NCBI GenBank assembly: GCA_005656395.1
Contig: SRSI01000052.1
Coordinates: forward strand, 124,001-188,000
DNA from: Strongyloides papillosus
Lineage: Eukaryota; Nematoda; Chromadorea; Rhabditida; Strongyloididae
Direction: 5' to 3'
Length of the DNA stretch: 64,000 nt
Shown here: in pieces, positions 13,599 through 24,079 of the stretch
Layout: every line of letters begins with the position of its first letter
How positions within the stretch are numbered: position 1 is the stretch's first letter
Position numbers and translations under genes: made by a program
Notes under the pieces: generated by a model
What the model was told of the DNA's origin: nothing
The model's input: the letters and a program-made list of their open reading frames with translations, nothing else
Databases searched by the model: none

Positions 13599-15532
13599 AA
13601 AGTACTTTTTTTTATTTATTTGTTATTTCACCTATAAAGTTAAATAAGTATATTAAAAATACAAATTTATTATATAAAAATGTTTATAATTAAATCATTT
13701 AAAACATTTAAAAAATATAACATGAATAATCAATATTACTTTTTAAAACACCGGTATGTTGTTTAGTTTATGGTACTCTAAAGGTGTTTAAAAATAAAGG
13801 AATATAAAAAATATATAATATTGTTAGCTACAAATAAACTTCATACAACATTATCTGTAAATCATTGAATATTAATTTTTATTTTAAATGACTTAATTTG
13901 TATAAAACCACTATTGTAATGTGTACGTATAAAACTAATCACATTTAAGCGAAGTACATTCGATAAATGAGAAAGAAAAATAATTCTAAATAAACAGAAA
14001 TTCAATAATATATATATAGACAAAATTAGATTCATTCAGCATTACTAGTAAATATAATCAGTTTTTTGTAAATGAAGAATTATCAATAGCACTAAACTTC
14101 AATAAAAAATCTACTAATGAAATCACAATTTTTTTCAAGTTAACATTGAAAGAAACTATTCTCCACATAATTAAAAATTTGTTTTTTATTAATATAATCT
14201 ATGATTACATTAAGAAAAATTATAATTAAAAATCCAAATTGATTTTAATATATTTTAAAAGAGAACTTTAGTAAAAAAAGATGTTTATGAACAAATGATT
14301 AATCTTATTGATTGAAATACGTTTTCCAAATTGTTTGTGACATTTGGTAGAAGATAGTATAAGTTATATACAATAGTACTATTCTTTCAAGGATAATTAA
14401 GATAAAAAAGTGGTCATTTTATGTTGAATATAAAAATAATGGTATTAATTTACAAATAATAATTTAGTTAGAAAAGAATTTAACAACATTTAGTCAAAAA
14501 TTTTTATTTGAAAAAAAAATTTAAATATTGTAAATAACTTATTTTATATAATTACCTTATAACAATATTTGTTATCAAATAATTAACACAGCATTGAGAA
14601 AAATTGTTGTAAAGTAAAATCTCTTTTTACGCAGTTTTTGAATTGTAAAACGTTTTTGTAGTTTTTCGACAAATTTGAAACTTATAATTTGTGTTTCAAT
14701 TTTTTTTTAAAAAAGATATTTTTACAATCAAAATATTATGTCAAAACAATTGTTTTTACACTAATTTTAAATAACATTACTATTGCTGATTATCTAAAAA
14801 GTAATAATTTATTTTTAAGTCTGTATAAAATTTCAATTGCTAGAATTTTTTAACAGTACAATATTTATATTACAGTTAATGCTCTGGGAAGTTATACAAA
14901 TTAATTATCATGAATTAAAATAATCATTTAATCATATTATAAATTTCTGAAATTTTGTACAATTTTTGTCATAAAATATAAATGCTGTTAAGTAATTGAA
15001 ATTCTCATAAGTTCCAAATATTAAATAAAGACAATATTTAAGTTACATCTACAACTAATAATATTTTATAACGTTAATTGTTAATATCTCTAGTATAATT
15101 GGTTTATCAAAACCTTAAGTTTCAAAGATCATGTCTTTAATAAATTATATATCACAAAAGTCATTTGTATAAATGTTTATAACTTTGCAAATGATTTTTG
15201 TGACATATATTTATCATATAAACTCCACGAGCCTTAGATACAATATAACTACGATACAACTAAGAAAAAATGGTTATACAAATTGGAAAAAAGGTCGTTA
15301 AATTTCAGAAGATCCTTTCTTTCAAACACAGTTCTTACAACAGATTAGCAATGATAATTTAAAAAAAAACAAAGTCTAATGTACAAGTTATCTTCATTTA
15401 ACGTTATAATAAAGTATTTTCATGTAAAAGATTATACATTAAAAAGGTATTGTCAAAGTAGTTCGTTTATAAAGTTACAATATATTAGTTAACAATATTA
15501 TACCAAAAATATTTATATTTTTTTCTTCCAAC
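13599..15532. other. Intergenic, no gene seen
   Basis: About 1.9 kb of AT-rich sequence between the divergent ABC transporter and DEAD-box-like genes. I found no coding-like frame, RNA gene or sizeable repeat. It presumably contains both promoters. Confidence 0.45.
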
Positions 15533-16820
15533 ATGGTTTCAATCGCAAAAACATTTGAAGAATGCGGATTTGAAAAAGAATTCATAGACTATTTACATTC
15601 TATCGGATTTAAAGAACCCATTGGTTTACAGCAACAATTAATACCCTTAATGGTAAAACAAAATTATGATATTATATTGAATGGAGGAGCAAGATCTGGA
15701 AAGACTATTGGATATGTACTACCTATTATAAATCAAATTATTAAAAATCAAAAACAAAGTGATTATATGATTTGTGGCAGGAGTCCAACGGGTATAATTC
15801 TAATGAATCGTCCATCTTTAATTAAATCGGTTGCACAACAAATTAATAATCTTTGTCAAGGTAAAAATACAATCTATCAATTTTAACTTATTTTATTTTA
15901 AAGGTTTAAACATTGGTGTTATGTCAGGAAATAATAAAACTTTAGCTATCATTTCAACACAAGGTGTTGATATTATTGTTACCAAAGTTGAGATATTAAG
16001 AAAATCTATTTTCTCATTAGGATCATCCGTTTCAAATGTAAAGTATATTGTTGTTGACCAAGCAAATTTATATTCAAAAGGAGAAGGAAAAAGTGCATTA
16101 AAAGAAATTTATTATTATATACAACAATATGGTAATACTGATATCACATCTGTTTTTAGTTCAACGGATTTAAGAAACGAACAGCATAATCTAGAATATA
16201 ATTTTCTTGGTGATAATGTTAAAATTATAAATAGCCTCCAACCACCTATGATGGTAAGAAATTATGGTAATAATCTTTTATCTCCTACAGCTAATTTACA
16301 TTATAAACAAATGTATCGTTCAAATGTGCCAAACTATTATAATAATTCAATAGTCAAAAAACGAACAATTCCCATTCCAAGAGAGTACGTTCCAATACAT
16401 ATATTTGATTGCTTTAAAATGATATTAAAAATAGTTCTTAAAATTTTTGAAGAAGATCCACGTATGAACATAGTTATTTTTACACGAACAAGTCATATAG
16501 GTCAATATTTAAATCATTTTTTGACTCAAACGAAAATATCAACTTGTTATATAAATGAATCAACTAATATTAATGATTTATCTTTTAACACTATGAATCA
16601 CAATTTAACTGGAACTACTTTTATAATGAGTGATGGGGTTCACTTTACTATAAATTGCTTAATTAAAAATCTTATAATTATTCATCAACAAATACCAACT
16701 ACAAAAATGATGTACGAAAGAAGACTTTCTATGTTCAATAATAATTCTACTCAAATAATCAAATCTATTATTGTGGATAGTGAAGAGAAATTAGTTACTT
16801 TTGAAAAGTGTATTTCCTAA
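15533..16820 (+). CDS. Degenerate DEAD-box helicase-like protein (probable pseudoenzyme)
   Basis: Exons 15533-15860 and 15904-16820 (43-nt intron) give 414 aa, about the length of a bare helicase core. The Q-motif region (FEECGFEKEFIDYLHSIGF, then EP..LQQQLIPLM) and motif I (GGARSGKT) fit DEAD-box helicases such as Vasa/DDX3. The DEAD box is replaced by VDQAN, and motif III by FSSTD. Motif IV (NIVIFTRTSHIGQYLNHFL) is recognisable. Motif V is weak (MSDGVHFTINC where TDVAARGLDI is expected), and motif VI (HRIGRTGR) is missing, with YERRLSMFNN in its place. ATP binding may survive, but hydrolysis-linked unwinding is unlikely. The frame is intact, so the gene appears maintained; a very young pseudogene is the alternative. 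Confidence 0.75.
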
Positions 16821-17134
16821 TTGTGTGCTTTAAGAAATGTAATTATACGATAGTTACAAATATTTCTTGTTTAATTAAAATAAAAAAACTGAAGTAAAAT
16901 CTATTTTTACATCTAATCCTATTATTCTATATATAGTACATTAAAATAGACTTATATAATACCTAAAATTATTGTAGAAGTACACACAAAAAAATGATAA
17001 ATTTTGACAATTCTTCATAAAATACAATAGAATGTCCTCTCTAAAAACAAATTAAATTTATCCAAATTTCTAAAAATTAAGCGAGAAAGAAATGTTTTAA
17101 ACGACAAAAAATATTAGGTTGTCGCAAAATTTGG

Positions 17135-17839
17135 TTTTTCTTACAAAATTGTATATGCTTTACACTTTAAAGTAATGTGACTTTTATTTAATCTTACTGT
17201 TATTGATATAATGCTAATCTTAGTGTATAACTTATTTTTTTCTAATACACTATGAAATTCGTTGTTAGGATTCAAATTCATGTAAGGTTGTTAAGTTTTA
17301 GCAAAAATCATTCTTCTAAACAATCTACTAACAACAATAAGTTTAAAAATTTAAAAAACTCATAGTAATAATAACGAAAAAGCCAAAAATTATTATTTAA
17401 CTACACAAAGCATTAATAATTAATACTGTTATTTTAGTATTTGTTTCTATTTAAAATTTAAATATGTAAAAGTTATTTTTTTATTATAAATAAAAATCCA
17501 TATTATTTTAGAAGGTTTTATAAGTTTAATTTTTAAGGATAACCTTAAAAGACATTATAAAAAAATTTGAATTTCCAGATGAGTACAATTTTACAGAAAA
17601 ATATAATTTATAAAAACTTAAACTATTGAAACATACTAAAAAAAGATACAATAATATGTCAATCAATGCTCTTTGAGAATGTCAAATGAGTTTAGAACTA
17701 TGCAAATATGTAATAAAACAATTTAGATAAAATATGTTTTACAAATTTTTAATATTCAAAACCTATAAAATTTTAATATTTATTATTAAAACGATAATTT
17801 ATGTGAATTTATATTTTATATAAACATTGTATTTTTTCC
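17135..17839. repeat. Dispersed repeat, copy 1 (longest)
   Basis: Positions 17459-17839 are matched by 21892-22271 with about six substitutions (about 98% identity by eye). A wider span, from about 17135 to 17720, is matched more loosely by the diverged copy at 26390-26920. The unit has no coding capacity and ends sharply at TTTTTTCC, where the inverted-repeat element begins. Direct orientation, class unknown. Confidence 0.85.
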
Positions 17840-19384
17840 ACAGCTCGAGGTTTGTGTGTATTGTCGGAAAACTGCACTTTTACTTTAGAAATAATTTTCG
17901 TGTGCTTTAATAAACCTCTAGATTTAAATATTTTCTTTTGAAATTTTGTCAGTTGACTTGAATAATGATGTAAATTGTTCAGAAAATACTGTTTTGGTAA
18001 AATGCCATATATGGAAAAAATTTTTTTGGTTGTGAATATTTTTTGATGTCCCGTTTACTTTTCTCTAAAAATTTTCTATAACATTCTCCTACATCCTCTC
18101 TACATACCTATAAATTTTTAAGTCGATCCTCCACTCTGGTTTAGAGAAAATTAATTTTCAATGACTTCAATTTTTTTAAAGAAAATATATCATAAAACAT
18201 GCTAAATATGATTTTTTTTTGTATTATTTTATATTTAAAACATTGACCTAATTATTCTTTAAGGCATTTACAATCATCCCATGTAAGTTTATAAAATTTA
18301 AAAATATTCAATAAATATTATTTTTTGCTACAAAATAATAAATTATTTTATGTTATATAGAAAATAGCCAAAAATAACTATTTCAATTAAATTTTAAAGA
18401 TTATAATGAAAAAATCTATTTTAAGTTTTTCGATGATGTAATTTGTGCATGAATGACCTGTGTATTGCAATTAAAACTAAAAATTAAAAAATTTTATAAA
18501 CAATGATTAGTTTTTATATTGAAAATTTTTCAATAATGTGTTTTTTAACTTAAATCATAATTTTTATCTAATTTTTAAAAACGTTAAGAAAGGTGGTTAG
18601 CAAATTGTTCAAAAAAATAAATTTTTTTAACTAATCTATTATACTAAAATTTTTAAATGCTATTAATTTTTAATTATTATTCTATTGTTTAAAATTACCG
18701 TTAATTTTACTAATAGAATGTTACAATCTGACTCTATGATGCCAAACAAATAGTAATCAATGAGAATTATGTAGTTTCACAATTTTAAAGCATATCAAAA
18801 TTGATAATTAATTGTTTGGAGATTGTGTGTCAGATTTATTTAACATATAATGTCTTTTTTATTTGCTTAAAATTAAAAATAAAAAGGATTTTTCCTTATA
18901 TGGTAAAGAATGATATTTTTTAATTTTTACATTTTAAAAACTTACCGAACATGATTGTAAATACATTAGAAATAGTTTATAAGTTTTATAACGTTAGAAA
19001 AACATTAAAACATGCATAAGAATTATCATTATATGATAAAAATATGTGAAAAATACGAATCAATTTATTAAAAATTAATTTTCTCCAAATCAGAGTGGAG
19101 AATCGACTTAAAAATTTATAGGCATGTAAAAAGGATGTAGGAGAATGTTATAGAAAATTTTTAGAGAAAAGTAAACGGGACATCAAAAAATATTCACAAC
19201 CAAAAAAATTTTTTCCATATATGGCATTTTACCAAAACAGTATTTTCTGAACAATTTACATCATTATTCAAGTCAACTGACAAAATTTCAAAAGAAAATA
19301 TTAAAATTAAGAGGTTTATTTATATTTCTAAATTTGAAATTTATACGTATGAAAGTGCAATTTTCCTCAATCTCGAGCTATGGA
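17837..19384. mobile_element. 1.5 kb element with ~310-bp terminal inverted repeats
   Basis: The left arm (17837 to about 18165) and right arm (about 19070-19384) are inverted copies. The inner ~240 bp, starting at AATATTTTCTTTTGAAATTT and ending at AGAAAATTAATTTT, are nearly identical, while the outer ~90 bp have diverged apart from the tips. The tips read TCCA-n-AGCTCGAG and CTCGAGCT-n-TGGA. The central ~900 bp are AT-rich with no open frame, so it cannot encode a transposase. The structure fits a non-autonomous DNA transposon (large MITE or foldback). No clear target-site duplication is visible. It lies against repeat copy 1 on the left and the K2P channel relic on the right. Confidence 0.8.
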
Positions 19385-19444
19385 CAATGTATGTTTATTG
19401 TAAACATTTATTTATATTGATAATTTATTAAAAAATATTTATAG

Positions 19445-19944
19445 ACAATGGAAATTTACGCGGTATGGTACGAGATGATACATCCCTTGATTCAATGGGT
19501 TTTGGGGTAACCAATGCTTCCGATGTTCGGGAGATGTTAGTGGCTAGAGCTCACCTTGACCAATTAGAAGTTAAAGAAAATGTGGAAGCTCAATTACAAA
19601 GAATATCTGTTCCATTATTTTTAGTATTATTAACAATGCTAGCATATCTTATAGTTGGTGCAATTTTATTTTGCCTTTGGGAAGGATGGACTTTTTTGAA
19701 TGCTTTTTATTTTGCATAAATATGTCTTACTAAAATAGGTTTTGGTGATCTTTTTCCAGGAGCATCAGTTGGAAATGACAAAGATGCTCAGAAAAAATTA
19801 GTTATAACGAGTGTGTAATTGTTATTTGGCATGGCTCTACTTGCTATGTGTTTTAATTTAGCTCAAGAAGAAGTTGTTAACAAAGTTGCATGGATAACAA
19901 GCAAGTTTAGGTCAAAAGAAGAAGATGAAGAAGAGTATGATTAA
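19445..19944 (+). pseudogene. Two-pore-domain (K2P/TWK) potassium channel, 3' fragment
   Basis: One frame encodes the C-terminal part of a TWK channel. It covers the cytosolic loop, TM3 (VPLFLVLLTMLAYLIVGAI), the second pore helix (CLWEGWTFLNAFYF), the selectivity filter and TM4 (LLFGMALLAMCFNLAQEEVV), then an acidic end. It is broken by two in-frame stops, TAA at 19717 just before the filter and TAA at 19816 before TM4. The filter reads KIGFGD where K2P channels have TIGFGD. There are no frameshifts, so decay looks recent. TM1, pore 1 and TM2 are absent upstream, where the inverted-repeat element sits. An acceptor-like TATTTATAG precedes the open segment. Confidence 0.9.
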
Positions 19945-20269
19945 TTAATGGGATAATAATCAGTCTAGTTCCGGTTTTTTTTATATGTTAATCATTTATC
20001 AAATCAGGAGAAAAATTGTGCTAATTTCTTTACAACTTTGATCTTCTTGTTTTCTTATGATAATGTAAATATTTATCATCTATAATTTATTTGAAGTATA
20101 CTAACTTAATAAAATATATTATAGCTTTAATACTGAAATAATTAAAAAAAGACTTCAAAAAGTTACAAGTATTTATTTGTTATATGATATTAAATAAAGT
20201 TATTAAATTAGACAATAAAAAAAATAAATAAAAAAAGAATTTAAAATTAGAGCTAGCATCAGATTAAAA
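19945..20269. other. Intergenic between two relics
   Basis: AT-rich 325-bp spacer between the convergent K2P and topoisomerase II relics. Nothing else is seen. Confidence 0.4.
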
Positions 20270-20810
20270 TTAATAAAAACTCTCATCGTCATCACTCTCG
20301 ATCTTAGCTCTTTTTGTCTTCTTTACCTTCAGAGGGGCAGTTGATTTCCTCTTAGCACTTTTTTTGTTATCCTCCTCTACGGGGGTAACCATTTCAGCGT
20401 CATGGTTTGACTTCAATGAAGAAACATTAACTTTATTCCTCTTAGCCTTACCAGAAGCACCTCCTTTAACTAACTTGGATTGGGCTGTCTTAATTGCATC
20501 CTCAATATCTTGCAATTCCTTCTCTTCTTGCTTTTCCAATGCTTCTTCAAAGACTTTACTGTTATGCTCCCACAAGTCCGCCCCTGTCTTCTTCTTAAGT
20601 TCTTCTAATTCTGCAAGTTTATCACAATATTCCATAAGGAGACAATCCTTCTCTTCCTCAGAGAATTTAATGACAGGCATATTTAGCAAGTAGCCAAAAT
20701 CCGCTAAACCTTTTCTCAATTCAGCATCAGTAGAGGTTTCATTATCCTCACATTCTTCTTACGAACAATGTAGGATTCTTCACAAATTTAATCGGTCATT
20801 TTGATAATAA
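20270..20810 (-). pseudogene. DNA topoisomerase II C-terminal fragment
   Basis: The minus strand from 20758 down to 20270 encodes about 160 aa resembling the TOP2 end of the catalytic core plus C-terminal tail. It begins with FGYLLNMPVIKFSEEEKD, a helical Glu/Lys segment (ELEELKKKTGADLWEHNSKV), then a basic nuclear tail (KRKSTAPLKVKKTKRAK) and an acidic end. Coding resemblance continues upstream in another frame (YIVRKKNVR near 20770), separated by a stop at 20761, so there is a frameshift. The ATPase, TOPRIM and tyrosine active-site regions are all missing. It is a 5'-truncated copy, not a working topoisomerase. No poly(A) or target duplication decides whether it arose by retroposition. Confidence 0.8.
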
Positions 20811-20977
20811 CCTTTACTGTTTGACTAGTATAGTAAGTAAAAATTGTTTATTATCTAAAACGAGCATGTATATATAATATACAAAATTATAATAATAATA
20901 TTTAATAATTAAATTTTTATGGTGTCCAATCATATTTTGACACGTGCAATTTATTCAAATTTCACTAGTAGGATCTC

Positions 20978-21881
20978 CTTTAGAATAGTGGACGCATTAA
21001 AATTTTGAATTTTAATTGAAAATAATTTACTTAATATGCATATTTATAAGTGCATATAATAGCTAATGATGTTTTTACTAAATTTAGCATATTTAAAAAA
21101 ATTAGATTTTTTAAAGTTGGTGACACCTTTTTGTTTAACTCTTTAAAGCATTAAATATTGTAAAAATGAGTTTTTATATAAGAAAAGCATATTTGAATGA
21201 AAAATAAATTATTCCTTAAAAATTTTAAAAATACTTTCGAATTCATTTTTTTAAACTAAAAAAAGAACTTTTAAAATTGAATTTTTTTTTGCTCAGAAAA
21301 ATAAATGGAAGCGGTGTCAATACATTTTTTAAAAACTAAAGATCCGCCAGATAACTTTTGGTTAATTATTAAACTTAAGAAATTGTGATAATGAATTAAT
21401 TTCGCAGAATTTTTGTATCTAATTCCTATACGGTGTGTCTAATGACAGCAATGCCCAATAATAAGAATACAATGCTTTAGCTTTATCAAAAAATGATTGA
21501 AACCTTTCTTTGAAAAAATCATAAGAAATTGGTAATTAAAACTAGAATAAATTTTAGTATCTTTGTTAATATATTAAGGGGTATTTTGGAAAAAAAGTTC
21601 AAAAATCGTAGTAATACAATAACTTACTGCAAAAAAAGCATGTTTAGCTAGAAAATTGCATATAGGGGCAAAAAATGGTTAAAAATTAAGAGGTGTCACC
21701 AACTCTAAAATTGAGCCATTGATTCAAAAAATTCAATGTAGCAAAAAAATTTTCTTTTGCTTCAAAAGCTACAAAATGTACTTAAATATGTATTTTTATG
21801 CATATTCATCAAAAAAATATATTTTATCGCCCAAAAAATAGCTTATTTAACGATATATAAAATGCGTCCACTATTCTAAAG
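20978..21881. mobile_element. 0.9 kb terminal-inverted-repeat element (MITE-like)
   Basis: The termini are perfect 21-bp inverted repeats: CTTTAGAATAGTGGACGCATT at 20978-20998 and its complement at 21861-21881. A second inverted pair lies inside (TTGGTGACACCT near 21117-21130 and AGGTGTCACCAA near 21692-21703). The arms are thus long and imperfect, and the whole element could fold back. There is no open frame inside. The termini differ from the 17.8-19.4 kb element, so it is a separate family. Its right end lies 10 bp from repeat copy 2. Confidence 0.8.
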
Positions 21882-21891
21882 TTCAGCCTTA

Positions 21892-22271
21892 AAATATGTA
21901 AAAGTTATTTTTTTATTATAAATAAAAATCCATATTATTTTAGAAGGTTTTATAAGTTTGATTTTTAAGGATAACATTAAAAGACATTATAAAAAAATTT
22001 GAATTTCCAGATGAGTATAATTTTACAGAAAAATATAATTTATAAAAACTTAAACTATTGAAACATACTAAAAAAAGATACTATAATATGTCAATCAATG
22101 CTCTTTGAGAATGTCAAATGAGTTTAGAACTATGCAAATATGTAATAAAACAATTTCGATAAAATATGTTTTACAAATTTTTAATATTCAAAACCTATAA
22201 AATTTTAATATTTATTATTAAAACGATAATTTATGTGAATTTCTATTTTATATAAACATTGTATTTTTTCC
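21892..22271. repeat. Dispersed repeat, copy 2
   Basis: Near-identical to 17459-17839, in the same orientation and ending at the same TTTTTTCC. It lacks the 5' extension found in copies 1 and 3, as if cut by the MITE-like element on its left. The orphan ORF at 22295 begins 24 bp after it ends. Confidence 0.9.
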
Positions 22272-22294
22272 GATTAATTGCTTTAAATTAACAT

Positions 22295-22945
22295 ATGTTT
22301 ATGTCCAATTTATACCTATTATTGGATCTATTCGGAGACTGGCTAAATTCTTTCTTCGAGGACAATGATGTTTCAATGGAGATCTATGAAGAAGGAATGG
22401 AACAACACCAGGAACGTTATGAGGGTATCCTTCCTGATGGTGATTCTACAAATTCACAGGAATATTGTGTTGATGAACCACTATTTAAGAAAAAGAGAAC
22501 CCTACATGATGGTAGTAATGTAGATGAAGATAGTGAGAACACCCCTCCATTAAATGAAACATTCAGGGGTGTTCCTTCATCTAGTAATAACAATAATACC
22601 AAGGTTATTAAACTAGAGCACTATCTCGCCGATGAATTCGGAGCAAAAATTCTTCGGATAGATCCAGATGAACTCGAGGAATGCTTTGAAAATTGTCTTA
22701 ATGGAATTTATTTAAATATAAAGCATGAAGATGGTACTGTTTGCAAGTATGAACTGGATATAACCCTTCCGGAGATAGCTGTTCTAGTGAGAAGGATCAT
22801 CGCAAAAATAAGAGGCCATAAGCGAGGAGATCTCAAGCTTATTACCGAAAACTCATTCTACAAATACCAACTAATGCCAACTGAGGATGACTCTTTATTT
22901 ATAGGAGAAAGGCAATTGAGAAGAAGAAAGAGGAGGCACAATTAA
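22295..22945 (+). CDS. Orphan ORF, 216 aa, possible nuclear protein
   Basis: This is an intact single-exon frame in a region where every other coding trace is broken. The N-terminus (FMSNLYLLLDLFGDWL) is hydrophobic, then acidic. A patch DEPLFKKKRTLHD follows, then an Asn/Ser linker, then a predicted alpha/beta segment (about 105-200) with KLEHYLADEFGAKILRIDPD and an isoleucine-rich helix. The protein ends in a very basic RRRKRRHN. The basic clusters suggest nuclear or nucleic-acid contact, which is inference. I do not recognise a family. ATG 22295 is the first in frame; ATG 22301 is an equally good start, and ATG 22376 is also possible. Codon choice is less AT-biased than in the flanks, supporting real coding. 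Confidence 0.6.
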   Translation: MFMSNLYLLLDLFGDWLNSFFEDNDVSMEIYEEGMEQHQERYEGILPDGDSTNSQEYCVDEPLFKKKRTLHDGSNVDEDSENTPPLNETFRGVPSSSNNNNTKVIKLEHYLADEFGAKILRIDPDELEECFENCLNGIYLNIKHEDGTVCKYELDITLPEIAVLVRRIIAKIRGHKRGDLKLITENSFYKYQLMPTEDDSLFIGERQLRRRKRRHN

Positions 22946-23380
22946 TTGTGAGGTTCAAAGAAAGAAAAACATTTTATTAAAATATAATATATTTAAAGTA
23001 ATTAACAAATTAATTAATCAAAATTTTAAAGAGTCAAAAAATTATACAAATTATTTTACTAATAAATTAGTTTAATTAAGATATTGTTAGTATTAGATTT
23101 TTAGTCTATATAAAATATTGATAATCCTTATAATTTTAAGTGATTTTCAACTCCTTATTTAGTTAAACAAATCAGTATACTTACATACCAATTTGATCTA
23201 TTGTATTAAAAGTTCAGTCTATCATTTTAATTAATTTGACTAGAAAGATAAACAATGCAAATAACTAAACTAGCAATTGTTTATTTGGGTTAATGTTTTG
23301 AAAGTTTGTTACTTTTGATATTTGAAACATATTAGAAAATTGAAAAATTAATAGATTGAAATTTTAATATATTGAAATAT
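22946..23380. other. Intergenic, no gene seen
   Basis: AT-rich 435-bp spacer after the orphan ORF with no coding frame or RNA gene seen. Confidence 0.45.
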
Positions 23381-23382
23381 TA

Positions 23383-23431
23383 GGAGTATGCACACAAGCC
23401 TTTTTTTAAATGAGACTAGTGTACATACTCC
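23383..23431. repeat. Hairpin, 16-bp stem
   Basis: GGAGTATGCACACAAG (23383-23398) pairs with CTAGTGTACATACTCC (23416-23431) at 14 of 16 positions across a 17-nt loop. It resembles the hairpin at 32197-32241 in its stem core. It may be a tiny dispersed palindrome or a structured RNA element. Confidence 0.5.
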
Positions 23432-23818
23432 CTCACAAATAACTAATTAATAATCGAGCTTTGAATAATATTTTACGTTTATTGTAAATATGTTCTAACA
23501 TTGTATATGATAATAAATTTTTTAATACTTTTTTGTGGCGGTGGTTTTTTTTTTAAAAAATTTAAAACTTGTTTTATATATTATATTTCAAAATCATCTT
23601 TGAGATTTACTGTTAGAGAAAGTTTATATCATTTCTATTCTAGGTCTCTCTAATCAAAAACAAACTTTTATGTGTTTAAGAATAATAGTGAAGTTTCATA
23701 ATAAAAACAATCATCATGATCAAACTATATTCCAAGAACAATAAATTTATTAAACATAATTTATCAATCAAGCACTTCTATTAAATAATTAACGATTCAG
23801 TAAAGCAACATACCTTCA

Positions 23819-24064
23819 TTACGTCAATTTAAATCTCGGCAACTTAATATTATTAACCTTCACAGTCCTCGGGACTAGAATATTCCACTTGAACTTATCA
23901 TTAACTTTTACGTTTGTCGATTCACTCTTTTTCCTATTCATATTACCACCCTTAATCAAATCTCTACCCCTTTTCATCCTCTATGCCAGAAGGTAAATAT
24001 CAATGCTATTCTCATCTTTCTCAACTTCAGCCCTCATCAACTTCGCTGACTGGACTCCATACTT
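23819..24064 (-). pseudogene. Possible coding remnant, unknown
   Basis: The minus strand reads as a lysine-rich coding-like frame of about 80 codons (KYGVQSAKLMRAEVEKDENS ... FKWNILVPRTVKVNNIKLPR) with a single internal TAG and a terminal TAA at 23821-23819. An ATG follows the internal stop and would give 52 aa. The GC content is higher than in the surroundings. No homologue is recognised, so it could be a chance open frame. Confidence 0.3.
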
Positions 24065-24079
24065 CTAGAGGGACTTGTC

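Noticed and set aside
17459..22271. LTR retrotransposon with 380-bp LTRs
   Set aside because: Ends do not begin TG or end CA, there is no primer-binding site or polymerase remnant between the copies, and the content is host gene fragments and inverted-repeat elements.
23383..23431. Precursor microRNA
   Set aside because: The 16-bp stem is too short for a typical pre-miRNA and pairing stops at once outside it.
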